Origin: an uncultured Lachnospiraceae bacterium
Lineage (GTDB): Bacteria > Bacillota > Clostridia > Lachnospirales > Lachnospiraceae
Direction: 5' to 3'
NCBI GenBank assembly: GCA_951802115.1
Contig: CATOPL010000004.1
Location: forward strand, 124,001-188,000
Length of the DNA stretch: 64,000 nucleotides
In this document: positions 24,635 to 33,977 of the stretch, in pieces
Layout of the letters: every line of letters begins with the position of its first letter
Position numbering within the stretch: the first letter of the stretch is position 1
Notes under the pieces: generated by a model
The model's database searches: none
What the model was told of the DNA's origin: nothing
What the model saw: the letters and a program-made list of their open reading frames with translations, nothing else
Program-made: the position numbers and the translations under genes

Positions 24635-27600
24635 CTACCGAATCTGACTCAGTATCCCCGGGTCCTTGATCTTCGTATCCTCTGCAAACAAAAGGATCTT
24701 CGACATGATCTCCGCTGTCTTGGGATCCTCATCCACAAAGGGCAGGAAGATCCTTCCCCTGTGCTGAGAATGCACCGGTACGACATACAGCATGGCATTG
24801 CCCATCTGGTGTACAACACCGCTTCCCAGATGAACCGTATATTCTCCCAGCTTTCCTTTGATGAGTGCAAAATTGCCCTCGACCTTCACATTGCTGATGC
24901 CAAACAATGCAAGATTGCATTCCACAAGCGCACGGCGCATCTCGATGGTCGAATGGCTTGCTTCCGGATCCACGCCGCCTGCATGGGCAACGCTGACCGC
25001 CAGGTCCACATCCCGCATGACCTCACTGTAAATGACATCCGGTATCTCTTTGATTTTCATCGTCATTCCCGTCTTACGGTCCAGAAATACCACCCATTCC
25101 AGTGTGGGTGCTTCGATATCTCCCGGAGAAAACCAGTCTGCCATGGCATAGATGCGCGCCACGATATTTTCTTTATAATATACTTTCTGCAGACCGTCGT
25201 CATAATCCGCCACCCAGCGGCGCCCGCGAAGGGCCCCAACGGTCTTCTGCGGCTGGATCTGATTGCCGGAAAACAGCATGGATTCTCCCTTTTCCAGTTC
25301 TTCTGACAGCTTCACATACAGTTCACGGAATACCTGTTTAAAGGGCTGACGAATCTGCTTTTGGAACAAAAGCTTCTGGTATTCGCTCCAGTGACCCTCG
25401 CGGTAAAGATCAAACGGATGCGCGATCAGAAGTCTCTCCTCTGAACTTACATCTGTAAGATTTCCCTGATAGTCCACAATGCCCTCTTCGGTCAGAAAGC
25501 CCAGACCGGATGTCTTTGTCTGATCGACCGGTTCCGGCATCACAAGCAGCGGCTTCAGGATCGGAGCAGCCACCGGATTTTTGAAAAGCTCCAGAAGCTC
25601 CCATGCCTCAAAGGCGGTCCGGTCCTCCATGGCCTGTTCCATCATCAGTTTTGTCCTGCTGTACTGATCCTTCAGTGCTTTGTTCATTTCCTGCATGTTC
25701 AGTACCTGATCATTCTTTTTCAGTTTGGCAGGAACGGATTTCAGTGCTTTTCCGCCCTTGCGGCACCGCAGGGTACTCTTGCCGTTCTCGTCCACCGCGA
25801 TCATCAGCTCCACATCGTCCGCACCATCTACGGGCTGCCAGGTAAAGCAGGCAGAAGCATTTTCCACCAGCTTGCTTTCCATGCGCAGCACCAGACGGGT
25901 CACATCCGTAAAACCGGCATTGACACTTAAGTTCCGAAGGGCCAGCTCGGCGGCGCGGCCCTCGCTGGCGCGGCGCTGAGCGCCGAACTGGCGGCTTTCC
26001 TTCTTATATTTCTGAACAAACTGATAGCGGTCCAGCAGCTCATTTTCCCGCTCTTCTTTTTCAGAGGGCAGCGGAAGAAGGCCAAGGCTCATCAGAAGAT
26101 CCTTGTTGCGTTTTGCACAAATCTCCGCTTTTAACTCTTCTTTGTCCCTTTTGCCAAGCGCCGCATCAGCATATTTTCTTGCTCTTCCGTGGGCGGCCCC
26201 GGTGGAAGAATATTTGGCAGCATCATAAAGGAGTTTGAAAATCTTCTCCCCTACTTTTTCATAAGATTCAAAAAACCAGTTCAGATCAAAGGCGCCGTCA
26301 TGCAGCTCTTCCGGAGAAAGGGGCGTATATCTGGCAATGACCGACGTGAGATGGTCATCAAAATGCTCGCTGGTGTGGGCCATAAAATAATAACAGGTAC
26401 CGGCAAAGCCCGGAACTGCAAAATGTTCCTCCAGCATGGGAATCCACTGCTCCGCATACATGGCCAGCTCCGCCAGCCGTTTTTTTGTAATATCCGTTCC
26501 CTTCAGCGCTTTGGCAAGATCAGCGGCCGTTTCTTCCTGCTTCGGCATGCTGACTTTCAAAAGATGACTTAGTACCCTTCTTTTTTCCGTGGAAGAAGCA
26601 TAGTAGCTGTAGCCCCTGGAAAGCGGCTCTTTTCCAAGAGCAGTCAAAATCTGTATCATATAATCAATGCCGTAAATCACTTTGATGTTGCGAATCCAGT
26701 CGGAAAACGGCGTCGGCTGCTCTCCCCGTTTCAGCTCCACTTTCAGAACCTTCGGCACAATTTCCCGGTAAAGCTCATGGGCCAGCTCCATAGCCGGCAT
26801 CTCTTTCCCAATCTGGTCGAACCGAAATTTTCCGTCCACCGGCGAGATGGCATCCGTCCCGAAAAAGGCATTCAGAGCGCCGATTCTGGCATTTTTGGAG
26901 GAAACGGACCCCTTTTGCTCCACAACACTGATCGGCTCCAACAAAGCGCCCATACTGGAAAAGTCAAACACCGCTTTATATAAATGATCCTTATCCCAGA
27001 TGCCCCGCACATAGCACTGTACGTAGTCTCCTAAAAACAGGTAAATATCATATCTGCTCTGATAGGGTGGGAGCTGTTCCCGCTCCCGCTGCTGAAAATA
27101 GTACTGCTGCAGGCGAAAACGCAGGGCAAACGCACTTTCCCAGTCTTTTTCGCCGGCCAGTGAGAGCCATACGCGCATGCTCCGGAAAATCGGCAGATCA
27201 GCCGCCCGTTTGGTATAAGTCACATTTTCTCCGCTGTAGCGCTTCTCACTGACCACATAAAAGTCATTGGAACTGTCAAGCACCGACAGAAGAGCCGCTG
27301 TACCGCACAGTCCAAAACGCACCTTCAGCTCATCCGGAACATACTCCGAAAACAGCGTATCCAGAACCGTACGGGCCTGCACGCCGTAGCGAAGCCCCTG
27401 AATCAGGTCTGAAAACAGCGGTTTCTTTTCTTCCCGGCTGCCGAATACTTTTTCATACAGCGGCAGATTCTGTTTATAAGCGCTCCGGTTGCTCCGACAT
27501 TCCTGATAAAACGCGATTTCCAGCAAAAGCTCTGGTGTTTTGATCTCCTTTTGATAAAAGTCCTCCCACAGTTCCCGGAACGGATAGGCATCCAGCGGCG

Positions 27601-29788
27601 TGGCATCCGGATCCTTCCCGATAAACCGGCATCTCTCCAGATTATTTCCCAGCATCTCGTCCGCTTCCCATGCCGTTTTATAAGTCCTCTCCCGGTTTTC
27701 TTCGATCAGGCTGTTCAAAGCCTTCAGCACGCGGATGCATGCCTCTTCTCCATAGACAAACAGGGAGGACGCCTCTTTTTCGTCCACGTCCACAGGAGGC
27801 AGAACCCATTCTTTCCCGACATCATAAAAACCGTAGCCGGGTGTCTGCAGAATGTCCTGGGCCTCGCTGGACTCTCCCAACAGCTCTCTTAACAACACCT
27901 GCTCCGGCCCCGTCTCTCCTGCAAAAGCCGACAGATACGGCTTTACCAGCGCAAAATCAGACGAATCTTCCTTTTTCATCTGCAGCGCAAGATCCAGCGC
28001 ACCCAGATGACATTCTTCAGATTTGGCGGTCAGCAGCCTTCCGATGGACTCTGCAAGCTGTGCAGGCGGCTGTTTTCTCAGAAGTGTAAGCGTTCCGGCG
28101 CGTCCTTTTTTGTATTTTAAATTCTGTTCGATTTTCCGGTAATCATCCGCCGCAAGCGTCAAATCATCCGCCAGCCAAAAAGCCGTCCGACAAGTCGATT
28201 CCTCCGGATTGTGCATCAGGTCAAAGAGAATCTCCCGCCGTACCTTTGATGCCGGACGCCAGAGAAGCACACGCGCTGCCGTCAGCCGGTCATAAGTCCC
28301 GTACTGCGTGCCCTGCCCGATGGTCGGAATCAGCTTCGCGGCTTCGTCAAGCAGAGCATCCTCCTGCAGCATCCAGGCAATCAGACACATGCGCACTGCA
28401 AGATGCGACGGGGTAAGGCTTACCTCATGCCAGGGGAAAATGCAGGGGGAAAGCACAAGCCCTTTTTTCGGAAGCTTTTTCAGAATGCCCTTTAAGATCT
28501 CATACATCTGCACCGCTTCTTCTCTGCTGTCAAAAAGCTCTGTGGGCTCCATCTTCTTCGGCTCTATAACCGCAGCGTCCCGCATCGAATAGTACCCTTT
28601 GTTCTCTTCTTTTACGAGGGACATCAGATGCATGCCGGACAGATCCATAAAGCCATGCATAAAACATGCCGCCAGCTCCAGATCGTCCGAATATTCCCGG
28701 ATCACTTCCTTTGTCGCCTGCATTTTCAGACTTTCCTCCTGAAGGGAAGAGATAAAATAAGAAGCGGTCATCTTCTGATGTTTCGTGCCGCACTTTATAA
28801 GATGCTGTACGGCTTCCACGGCGTCCTTGGCCCGGTAAAAGCCCAGCGCCCAGAGCGCACAGCTGATGGCTATGGAATCACTGGACGCAAGCTGCTCATT
28901 TCGAAACGCTTCCTCCCGCAGGCAGCCCCCCATCAGGCGCATGAGTTTTTCCGATATCCGGTCCACACTTTTTTCATTGAAAATTCCAATCCAGGTACTG
29001 ACCGCACGTTTTACGGAAGAATAACGGATCAGATCATGTTCTTCGATCACGGAAAACAGATGCAGAAAAGCCTCCGGCCGCCCGGCATCCATCGTCTCGC
29101 ACACGGCCTGTCTGGCTCCCTCCTGCAATCTTGCCGCAAGCAGAAATTTTCCAAGTACTTCATACAGCTCCTGATTTTTGCACATGACAATCCCGCGGAT
29201 CAGCTGGTGGCTGATCATGGAAGTATTCCCGTCTCCCAGCAGAATGTCCTTTACCGCCTGGATTGTTTTTTCATTTCCAAGGTCAATCTGTGCCGCCAGA
29301 ATCTCCCCATAGGCAAAAAATTCTGTCCGTGCATGGTCATATATTTCCGGCTCGGCGTTGCCTGTCAGCAGGTCAGAAAAAGGTACTCCGTAAAATTTCA
29401 GACGGGTATACGCCTGGAACAGCCGGATGCTCGCTTCCACAAACGGCGCATAACTTTCTGAACGCACGCTCCTTCTCTGCCATCCGGCCGTCATCTGATA
29501 CTGATTCATCTGATCCAGCGCATAGTAAAATTCTTCGTGCTGATCCCTTGGAATGCAGGCGCAGATCAAGTCCTGGAACCGGTTCTGGTAAAGCTCCCTC
29601 AGCGTTTGGTATGTACCTTCCTCCAAAAGCTTTCGCATCCATATACATGTATCTCGGGGAACTGCATGATAATGAATGGAAGGAAGCAGCGCTTTTGCCT
29701 CATCGGAAACCCCGGCTGCATTCTTTTTGGTCTGCGCGATCCAGTCTTCGCTTAATTTTCTTCTGGTCTGGTAAGTAAATTCCGCCAT
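24635..29788 (-). CDS. Giant DUF4132-family protein
   Basis: A 1717 aa cytoplasmic protein, no signal or membrane segments. The last 500 residues resemble the DUF4132 region of the E. coli MolR/YehI group: FDLYREGHWSEYQKLLFQKQ, IRQPFKQVFRELYV, RRWVADYDDGLQKVYY and a final domain with LGEYTVHLGSGVVHQMGNAML and GRIFLPFVDEDPKTAEI. The N-terminal 1000 residues are largely helical and look like HEAT-type repeats. The biochemical role of the family is unsettled; its members are large and patchily distributed. AGGAGG lies 11 bp upstream of the ATG. A partly broken small ORF and an Imm26-like gene lie upstream on the same strand, suggesting one operon. Confidence 0.8.
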   Translation of the reverse strand: MAEFTYQTRRKLSEDWIAQTKKNAAGVSDEAKALLPSIHYHAVPRDTCIWMRKLLEEGTYQTLRELYQNRFQDLICACIPRDQHEEFYYALDQMNQYQMTAGWQRRSVRSESYAPFVEASIRLFQAYTRLKFYGVPFSDLLTGNAEPEIYDHARTEFFAYGEILAAQIDLGNEKTIQAVKDILLGDGNTSMISHQLIRGIVMCKNQELYEVLGKFLLAARLQEGARQAVCETMDAGRPEAFLHLFSVIEEHDLIRYSSVKRAVSTWIGIFNEKSVDRISEKLMRLMGGCLREEAFRNEQLASSDSIAISCALWALGFYRAKDAVEAVQHLIKCGTKHQKMTASYFISSLQEESLKMQATKEVIREYSDDLELAACFMHGFMDLSGMHLMSLVKEENKGYYSMRDAAVIEPKKMEPTELFDSREEAVQMYEILKGILKKLPKKGLVLSPCIFPWHEVSLTPSHLAVRMCLIAWMLQEDALLDEAAKLIPTIGQGTQYGTYDRLTAARVLLWRPASKVRREILFDLMHNPEESTCRTAFWLADDLTLAADDYRKIEQNLKYKKGRAGTLTLLRKQPPAQLAESIGRLLTAKSEECHLGALDLALQMKKEDSSDFALVKPYLSAFAGETGPEQVLLRELLGESSEAQDILQTPGYGFYDVGKEWVLPPVDVDEKEASSLFVYGEEACIRVLKALNSLIEENRERTYKTAWEADEMLGNNLERCRFIGKDPDATPLDAYPFRELWEDFYQKEIKTPELLLEIAFYQECRSNRSAYKQNLPLYEKVFGSREEKKPLFSDLIQGLRYGVQARTVLDTLFSEYVPDELKVRFGLCGTAALLSVLDSSNDFYVVSEKRYSGENVTYTKRAADLPIFRSMRVWLSLAGEKDWESAFALRFRLQQYYFQQREREQLPPYQSRYDIYLFLGDYVQCYVRGIWDKDHLYKAVFDFSSMGALLEPISVVEQKGSVSSKNARIGALNAFFGTDAISPVDGKFRFDQIGKEMPAMELAHELYREIVPKVLKVELKRGEQPTPFSDWIRNIKVIYGIDYMIQILTALGKEPLSRGYSYYASSTEKRRVLSHLLKVSMPKQEETAADLAKALKGTDITKKRLAELAMYAEQWIPMLEEHFAVPGFAGTCYYFMAHTSEHFDDHLTSVIARYTPLSPEELHDGAFDLNWFFESYEKVGEKIFKLLYDAAKYSSTGAAHGRARKYADAALGKRDKEELKAEICAKRNKDLLMSLGLLPLPSEKEERENELLDRYQFVQKYKKESRQFGAQRRASEGRAAELALRNLSVNAGFTDVTRLVLRMESKLVENASACFTWQPVDGADDVELMIAVDENGKSTLRCRKGGKALKSVPAKLKKNDQVLNMQEMNKALKDQYSRTKLMMEQAMEDRTAFEAWELLELFKNPVAAPILKPLLVMPEPVDQTKTSGLGFLTEEGIVDYQGNLTDVSSEERLLIAHPFDLYREGHWSEYQKLLFQKQIRQPFKQVFRELYVKLSEELEKGESMLFSGNQIQPQKTVGALRGRRWVADYDDGLQKVYYKENIVARIYAMADWFSPGDIEAPTLEWVVFLDRKTGMTMKIKEIPDVIYSEVMRDVDLAVSVAHAGGVDPEASHSTIEMRRALVECNLALFGISNVKVEGNFALIKGKLGEYTVHLGSGVVHQMGNAMLYVVPVHSQHRGRIFLPFVDEDPKTAEIMSKILLFAEDTKIKDPGILSQIR

Positions 29789-29789
29789 G

Positions 29790-30087
29790 TCACTGTTGTC
29801 CTCCTATATATTCCTGGGCCTGTTCTCTGATACTTTTATCCACATCTGCCCTGTTTGCAATTTCCTGTAAAAGACCCGTTCCTTCTTTCAAACACTCCCC
29901 TGCGTTCATACACCGGTTCAGCATCCAGATTGTTGTAACAGCCGGTGTTCAAATGAACAATCGCTCCGGGATCGCCAAAGTACGCCGTTGGATGGCGCTC
30001 GATTCCATCTTTTCTATTTCCTGTTTCCATAATTCCATACAAATCTTTCCTCTGTTTTCTGTTCCGTTCCTGTTCTTCCGTTTCCAT
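29790..30087 (-). pseudogene. Small unknown ORF with frameshift
   Basis: A reading frame starts METEEQERNRKQRKDLYG at 30087 and runs through HPTAYFGDPGAIVHLNTG to about DAEPVYE; a second frame then continues from CMNAGECLKEGTGLLQEIANR to IREQAQEYIGGQQ and stops just before the DUF4132 gene. Joining the two gives a protein of about 100 residues. The junction contains TGTATGAACG once; deletion of one copy of a direct repeat of that word (11 bp) would explain the frame change. Not recognised as any family. No strong ribosome binding site; translation may couple to the gene 7 bp upstream. Confidence 0.45.
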
Positions 30088-30094
30088 TTATTTT

Positions 30095-31216
30095 TTAACA
30101 GATTCCCATCTGCTCCTGTACATATTCCAGCTCTTTTTTGTAGGCAGGATTGCGAAGATCATAAGTACAAGAATTCTTCGGTTCTTTATTCCAAAACGGT
30201 TCATTGGACCCTGCTTTGATACATTCCAGAACAAGGGTTTTGTTTATGTGAGGCCAATAGCCTATCCCGTTCTTTTTGAAATCTTTCTGAAGAAGCTTCT
30301 TTGCGTCCAGCGGAATTTCCCGGTAATCTTTTCCTCTGCAATAACAGATTTTATCCGGGTCGCACCCACTGATGGAGCGGCCATACATCACCGGATAATC
30401 GATCGCATCCGGATCCTCTGGAAGCGGTGCATTTCCGATGATCTCATATTCTCCATAATAAAAATGATTGTCCATCATATATTCGGACGGGCAGCTGCTT
30501 AATGTCTGCAGCCTGTCAATACTCACATCCGGATCTTCCGTGACGATATGACAGATGGATACACAGAGCGGTTTTCCCATAAGAATATTCCAGAATTTCC
30601 CGCCGTTTTTTATAAACTGACGGACGTCAAACAGAATCCTGCCGTAACCATAACTCCTGCGGTCATATTTAAAACGAAAGAAATCACCTTCCCGATATTT
30701 GCAGCGCCGCCTTTTTGCACCTGCAAATGCCCGAATCTCTGCCAGATCGTCAGCACCTGTGTCCTCAGCCCACTGCTTGAGAAACTTCTGAAGTCCTTCC
30801 TCGTCCATGGACGGAATCCCGGCGAACTCTGACGAATAAAAGGTCCTCTGTGTCGTATAATTCGCAAGATAAACGCCGCCTTTTTGTTCATGCCCGCCGT
30901 TGAAACTAAAATACATCCCATGGGGCGTGCATCTTTGAATATTGACGCCGTTTAAACGCCTGGGCTTTCCTTTTGCAGTAATTGGAGCGATCATTGTACG
31001 GTTATCCTGGGTTTTCAGATACCAGGAATCCTCAAGAAAACTGCCGCTGTCATGAAGCCAGATGACTTTACGAAGAACATCGCCGTCAAAGAACAGAATA
31101 TCCTTACCCGTAGAGCGCTCAGGGTTCACACTGTTATTGGGAATCTCCACACGCTCCCAGCCCGGTTCTATAAGCTCCAGTCCCAAACAGGCCCGCTGTT
31201 CATTTGTCAGTTCCAT
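30095..31216 (-). CDS. Imm26-like domain protein
   Basis: The start at 31216 is preferred because AAGGAGG lies eight bases upstream of that ATG; product 373 aa, soluble. Near residues 178-200 it has REGDFFRFKYDRRSYGYGRIL, which matches the immunity protein 26 pattern (GD-F-F, then YGYGR-L), followed by GKFWNILMGKPLCVSICHIV. The N-terminal 170 residues (VIWLHDSGSFLEDSWYLKT, INGGH-like loops) are not recognised. Imm26 proteins are predicted to protect against polymorphic toxins, but no toxin gene is visible nearby; the next genes are a frameshifted ORF and the DUF4132 giant. Whether those three work together is open. Confidence 0.6.
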   Translation of the reverse strand: MELTNEQRACLGLELIEPGWERVEIPNNSVNPERSTGKDILFFDGDVLRKVIWLHDSGSFLEDSWYLKTQDNRTMIAPITAKGKPRRLNGVNIQRCTPHGMYFSFNGGHEQKGGVYLANYTTQRTFYSSEFAGIPSMDEEGLQKFLKQWAEDTGADDLAEIRAFAGAKRRRCKYREGDFFRFKYDRRSYGYGRILFDVRQFIKNGGKFWNILMGKPLCVSICHIVTEDPDVSIDRLQTLSSCPSEYMMDNHFYYGEYEIIGNAPLPEDPDAIDYPVMYGRSISGCDPDKICYCRGKDYREIPLDAKKLLQKDFKKNGIGYWPHINKTLVLECIKAGSNEPFWNKEPKNSCTYDLRNPAYKKELEYVQEQMGIC

Positions 31217-31372
31217 ACGCAGAGCCTCCTTCATTCTGAAATTATTTCCCGTAATACTTCTCTTTTATCTGACAGGGTTCTCCATAACGTACCCAAATGT
31301 GAAAAATCACGCAGCAGTATTCAAAAACAGGCACAACCATGGTACGCTCTGCCCAGGAATCGCAAATACAGA

Positions 31373-32175
31373 TTATTCTGCCTCATCTAAATATCCTCTT
31401 GCCTGTTCCTCTGTCAGATCAAATTTTGTCCGCAGCCTTGTTATAATTTCTTCATCTGCCAGACGTAAATCTCTGTAAACAGAAACCACTCCAAAAATCT
31501 TGCCAATTTTCTGATTTTCCCTGTCACGCATTAACAACGTCATATACTCATGCCTCCATTCCCGGTTTTTCTTCGCCTTCTCCACAGCACACTTCAGTTT
31601 CTTCACAAATATATCTTCCGACGATTTACCTGCCACATAATCCAGAAATGCTTTTAATTCCGCACTTACTGTTCCGTTTTTTCCATCTGCATTCAGGAAA
31701 ATCTTTTTTGCTCCATCATTCAGCATGACTTCAGAATCTTCTTTGCAGACATTTTCAAAGGTGTACATATACCGGCCTTTTTCAAATAAATCTGACAGGC
31801 AGATAAAGATAATATAACTATTGTTCAGTGTATCATAGTCCTGCCCTTTATCAACCAGCTGTAAATCTATCATGCTTTGATAATATCTGCTTCTCCTTGG
31901 CAGACATCCGGACGTGACTGCCTGCATTTCTATATCATATACCGTGCCTTTCCCATCATTTACATACACATCCAAACGGACCCCTTTTGCATCAAAGTCC
32001 TCTTTGATCGTCTTTTGCAGTTCCGGTATTCAATGCGTTCAATCTTCAGATCTGGCAGGATCCTCTGCAACAGTTCTTTACAAAGTTCTGCGTCCTGCAT
32101 GACCTTCCCAAACAGAAAGTCATTGGATATGCTTAATTCTTCCCATTTTGTCTGTTTTGCACCCATATTTTCCAT
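31373..32175 (-). pseudogene. Rpn/PD-(D/E)XK nuclease family transposase, frameshifted
   Basis: The N-terminal frame starts MENMGAKQTKWEELSISNDFLFGKVMQD at 32175 and reads to ERIEYRN; the rest (200 codons: LDVYVNDGKGTVYDIEMQAV, with the nuclease D...E-x-Q core, RSRYYQSMIDLQLV, YIIFICLSDLF) is in the next frame. Near 32025 a missing C in what should be TAC-CCG-GAA-CTG explains the shift. Complete relatives have about 270-300 residues and promote recombination in trans. Otherwise the gene looks fresh, with no further stops. Confidence 0.8.
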
Positions 32176-32205
32176 TTCTGTCTTCCTTCCTGTAAATCAC
32201 TGCCG

Positions 32206-32382
32206 AATCTGTACCGGCTTGCCTTTGGCATCCTGCACAACCGGGCAGATACCGAGGATGCTGTCAGTGAAACGCTTCTGCGGGCATATGAGAAACTGCA
32301 TACACTGCGCGAAGCGGACCATTTCCATGCATGGCTCATGCAGATTGCCGCAAATTTTTATTATCTGCCCTGCACACAATGA
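32206..32382 (+). pseudogene. ECF sigma factor fragment
   Basis: On the plus strand this stretch reads NLYRLAFGILHNRADTEDAV, then SETLLRAYEKLHTLREADHF and HAWLMQIAAN before a stop after FYYLPCTQ. This is sigma-70 region 2 of an extracytoplasmic-function sigma factor. There is no start codon with a binding site, and regions 3-4 are absent, so it is an internal fragment of a lost gene. It lies back to back with the broken nuclease gene. Confidence 0.7.
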
Positions 32383-32418
32383 ACAAAATCCGTCAACTCT
32401 GTTTTGTCTCTCAGGCTC

Positions 32419-32443
32419 TGCTTCTGTTATTTGAAAGCAGAGC
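32419..32443. terminator. Probable bidirectional hairpin terminator
   Basis: AGGCTCTGCTT pairs with AAGCAGAGCCT around the loop CTGTTATTTGA-like bases. T-rich sequence (TTTATCTGTTTCTT) follows on the plus strand; the minus-strand side is less T-rich. It sits between the sigma-factor fragment and the end of the small membrane protein gene. Confidence 0.45.
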
Positions 32444-32445
32444 CT

Positions 32446-32727
32446 TTATCTGTTTCTTGTAAGCAGCCAGACCACCAGACGAAAAGCCAGACCGGCCAGA
32501 ATCGTAAAAAAACCGATCCTGCAAAGTTCCTCTCCGATGCCCTTGTTGACGGCATACTGAATCTGTAATGCAAGCGGCGGATCCTGATATGGAATTCCGG
32601 CTTTTATCATTTCGTAATAAACTCCGACTGTAAATACGATGCATCCGGCCAACAGCACTGCACTGCTCCATGTACGCAGCATGTATTTCATTTTTATATC
32701 CATTCCTTTCGCTTCGCCCGGGCACAA
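32446..32727 (-). CDS. Small membrane protein
   Basis: A product of about 85-93 aa with two hydrophobic segments (SSAVLLAGCIVFTVGVYYEM and LCRIGFFTILAGLAFRLVVWLL) separated by a polar loop and ending in TRNR. The start is uncertain: an AAAGGA lies directly at the ATG for MDIKMKYML (32703), and 12 bp before the ATG for MKYML; the longer frame has a weak start. I do not recognise the family. A hairpin (AGGCTCTGCTT / AAGCAGAGCCT, 32420-32442) directly downstream may end the transcript. Confidence 0.55.
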   Translation of the reverse strand: MCPGEAKGMDIKMKYMLRTWSSAVLLAGCIVFTVGVYYEMIKAGIPYQDPPLALQIQYAVNKGIGEELCRIGFFTILAGLAFRLVVWLLTRNR

Positions 32728-32833
32728 AACGTTATGAAATCATTTTCCGTGCCAAGCATTCTTTGTTATCTTCGCTCCAGCGCATGTTTGAAACTTGCTT
32801 TTTGTCAGCCGTACGTCACAGTTTAAGCAGAAA

Positions 32834-33202
32834 CTACGCTTCTACCCTGTACCCGGCAGCTTCCAGTATCTTCAGTGCTCTTTCATAGTGCTCCTGTCTG
32901 GTCAGAATATAGTCCGTGTGATAAGTGGATATGGCAAAAATACCGATCTGATTCTCTGCCAGCAGCGATGTGATTTTTGCCAGTATTCCGATCAGTGAAA
33001 AATCCAGAATTCCCTGAATCCGAAACGCCTTCCAACCATCCTCCCGCTCCGTTGTGTTCTGAGGCACATGTTCCGTGAGACAGACCAGAGATTTTTCTTC
33101 CTCCGTCTGCCCGGTAAAGCAGTAGACTGCGTCCGGATTCACCTGTGAATAATCCGTCACTTTACAGATCGAAAATGTACCAGGTATTTTTTTCAGGTTC
33201 AT
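32834..33202 (-). CDS. ACT domain protein
   Basis: A 122 aa protein. The C-terminal half, DFSLIGILAKITSLLAENQI followed by GIFAISTYHTDYILTR, is a classic ACT fold of the stand-alone type that binds amino acids; the N-terminal half (ICKVTDYSQV, YCFTGQTEEEKSLV) looks like a second, divergent ACT unit. Such proteins are annotated as ACT domain proteins or CASTOR-like and have no fixed role. It lies 73 bp downstream of nnrE on the same strand. Confidence 0.8.
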   Translation of the reverse strand: MNLKKIPGTFSICKVTDYSQVNPDAVYCFTGQTEEEKSLVCLTEHVPQNTTEREDGWKAFRIQGILDFSLIGILAKITSLLAENQIGIFAISTYHTDYILTRQEHYERALKILEAAGYRVEA

Positions 33203-33275
33203 GCAGGCTCCTTCCCTTATTTGTCTGTCTTCGGATTTTGTACAGCACTCTCCCGGCTTTCCCTGACTGTTTTAT

Positions 33276-33956
33276 CTACCCCAGAACCTGACGGATCAGT
33301 TCTTCAGGAATCCCGATCTGTGCCACCTCCACGGTTCCTGCGTATCTCTTCCCCTCTCCCTGTTCCAGACCATACTTGGAACAGGTAAAGGTCACGGTAT
33401 GGTCCGCGCGGACTGCCTCTCCAAGAATCTCCCCGGTATCTCCGTCTATCCCCGACGGGATATCACAGGATATCACCGGGCAGGATACCCGGTTCATCTG
33501 ACGGACGGCAGCCAGAAAGTCTCCCGTTATGGGACGCTTCAGCCCTACGCCGAACAGTGCGTCAACCATGCACACACTGCTTTCGATCCACTTCTGCTGC
33601 GTGGAAGAATCCGGCCCGTAATCCTCCAGTTCTCCGCCGGCAGTTATCAGTTTCTGTTCCATAAAACGGGCATCCGGTGTCATCTTTTCTCGGTCGCCCA
33701 CCAGATAAATACAGACCTTACAGCCACTCTGCATCAGAAGCCGTGCTGCTGCAATTCCGTCTCCGCCGTTGTTACCCGGACCGCAGAAAATCGTGATCCG
33801 TCTGTCTCCCTTCAACTGTGCTACGATCTTCAGAACCCGTTTTGCAACGGCTTCCGCCGCGCGCTCCATCAGATCCAGAGACGGAATCTTCCAGTCTTCT
33901 ATGGCCGTCCGATCCAGTTCTTTCATCTGTGCTGTCGTTGCCAGTCTTTCCACCAT
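33276..33956 (-). CDS. nnrE: NAD(P)H-hydrate epimerase
   Basis: The 226 aa product is the YjeF_N enzyme that interconverts R and S forms of damaged NAD(P)H hydrate, a metabolite repair step. Typical features are MKELDRTAIEDWKIPSLDLMERAA at the N-terminus, TIFCGPGNNGGDGIAAARLL (nucleotide-binding loop, near residue 58), MVDALFGVGLKRPITG and CDIPSGIDGDTGEILG. In many Lachnospiraceae this domain is fused to the ADP/ATP-dependent dehydratase (NnrD); here only the epimerase is present, so the dehydratase must be encoded elsewhere. Confidence 0.92.
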   Translation of the reverse strand: MVERLATTAQMKELDRTAIEDWKIPSLDLMERAAEAVAKRVLKIVAQLKGDRRITIFCGPGNNGGDGIAAARLLMQSGCKVCIYLVGDREKMTPDARFMEQKLITAGGELEDYGPDSSTQQKWIESSVCMVDALFGVGLKRPITGDFLAAVRQMNRVSCPVISCDIPSGIDGDTGEILGEAVRADHTVTFTCSKYGLEQGEGKRYAGTVEVAQIGIPEELIRQVLG

Positions 33957-33977
33957 GCACCTCCTGCTTCAGCTTTC

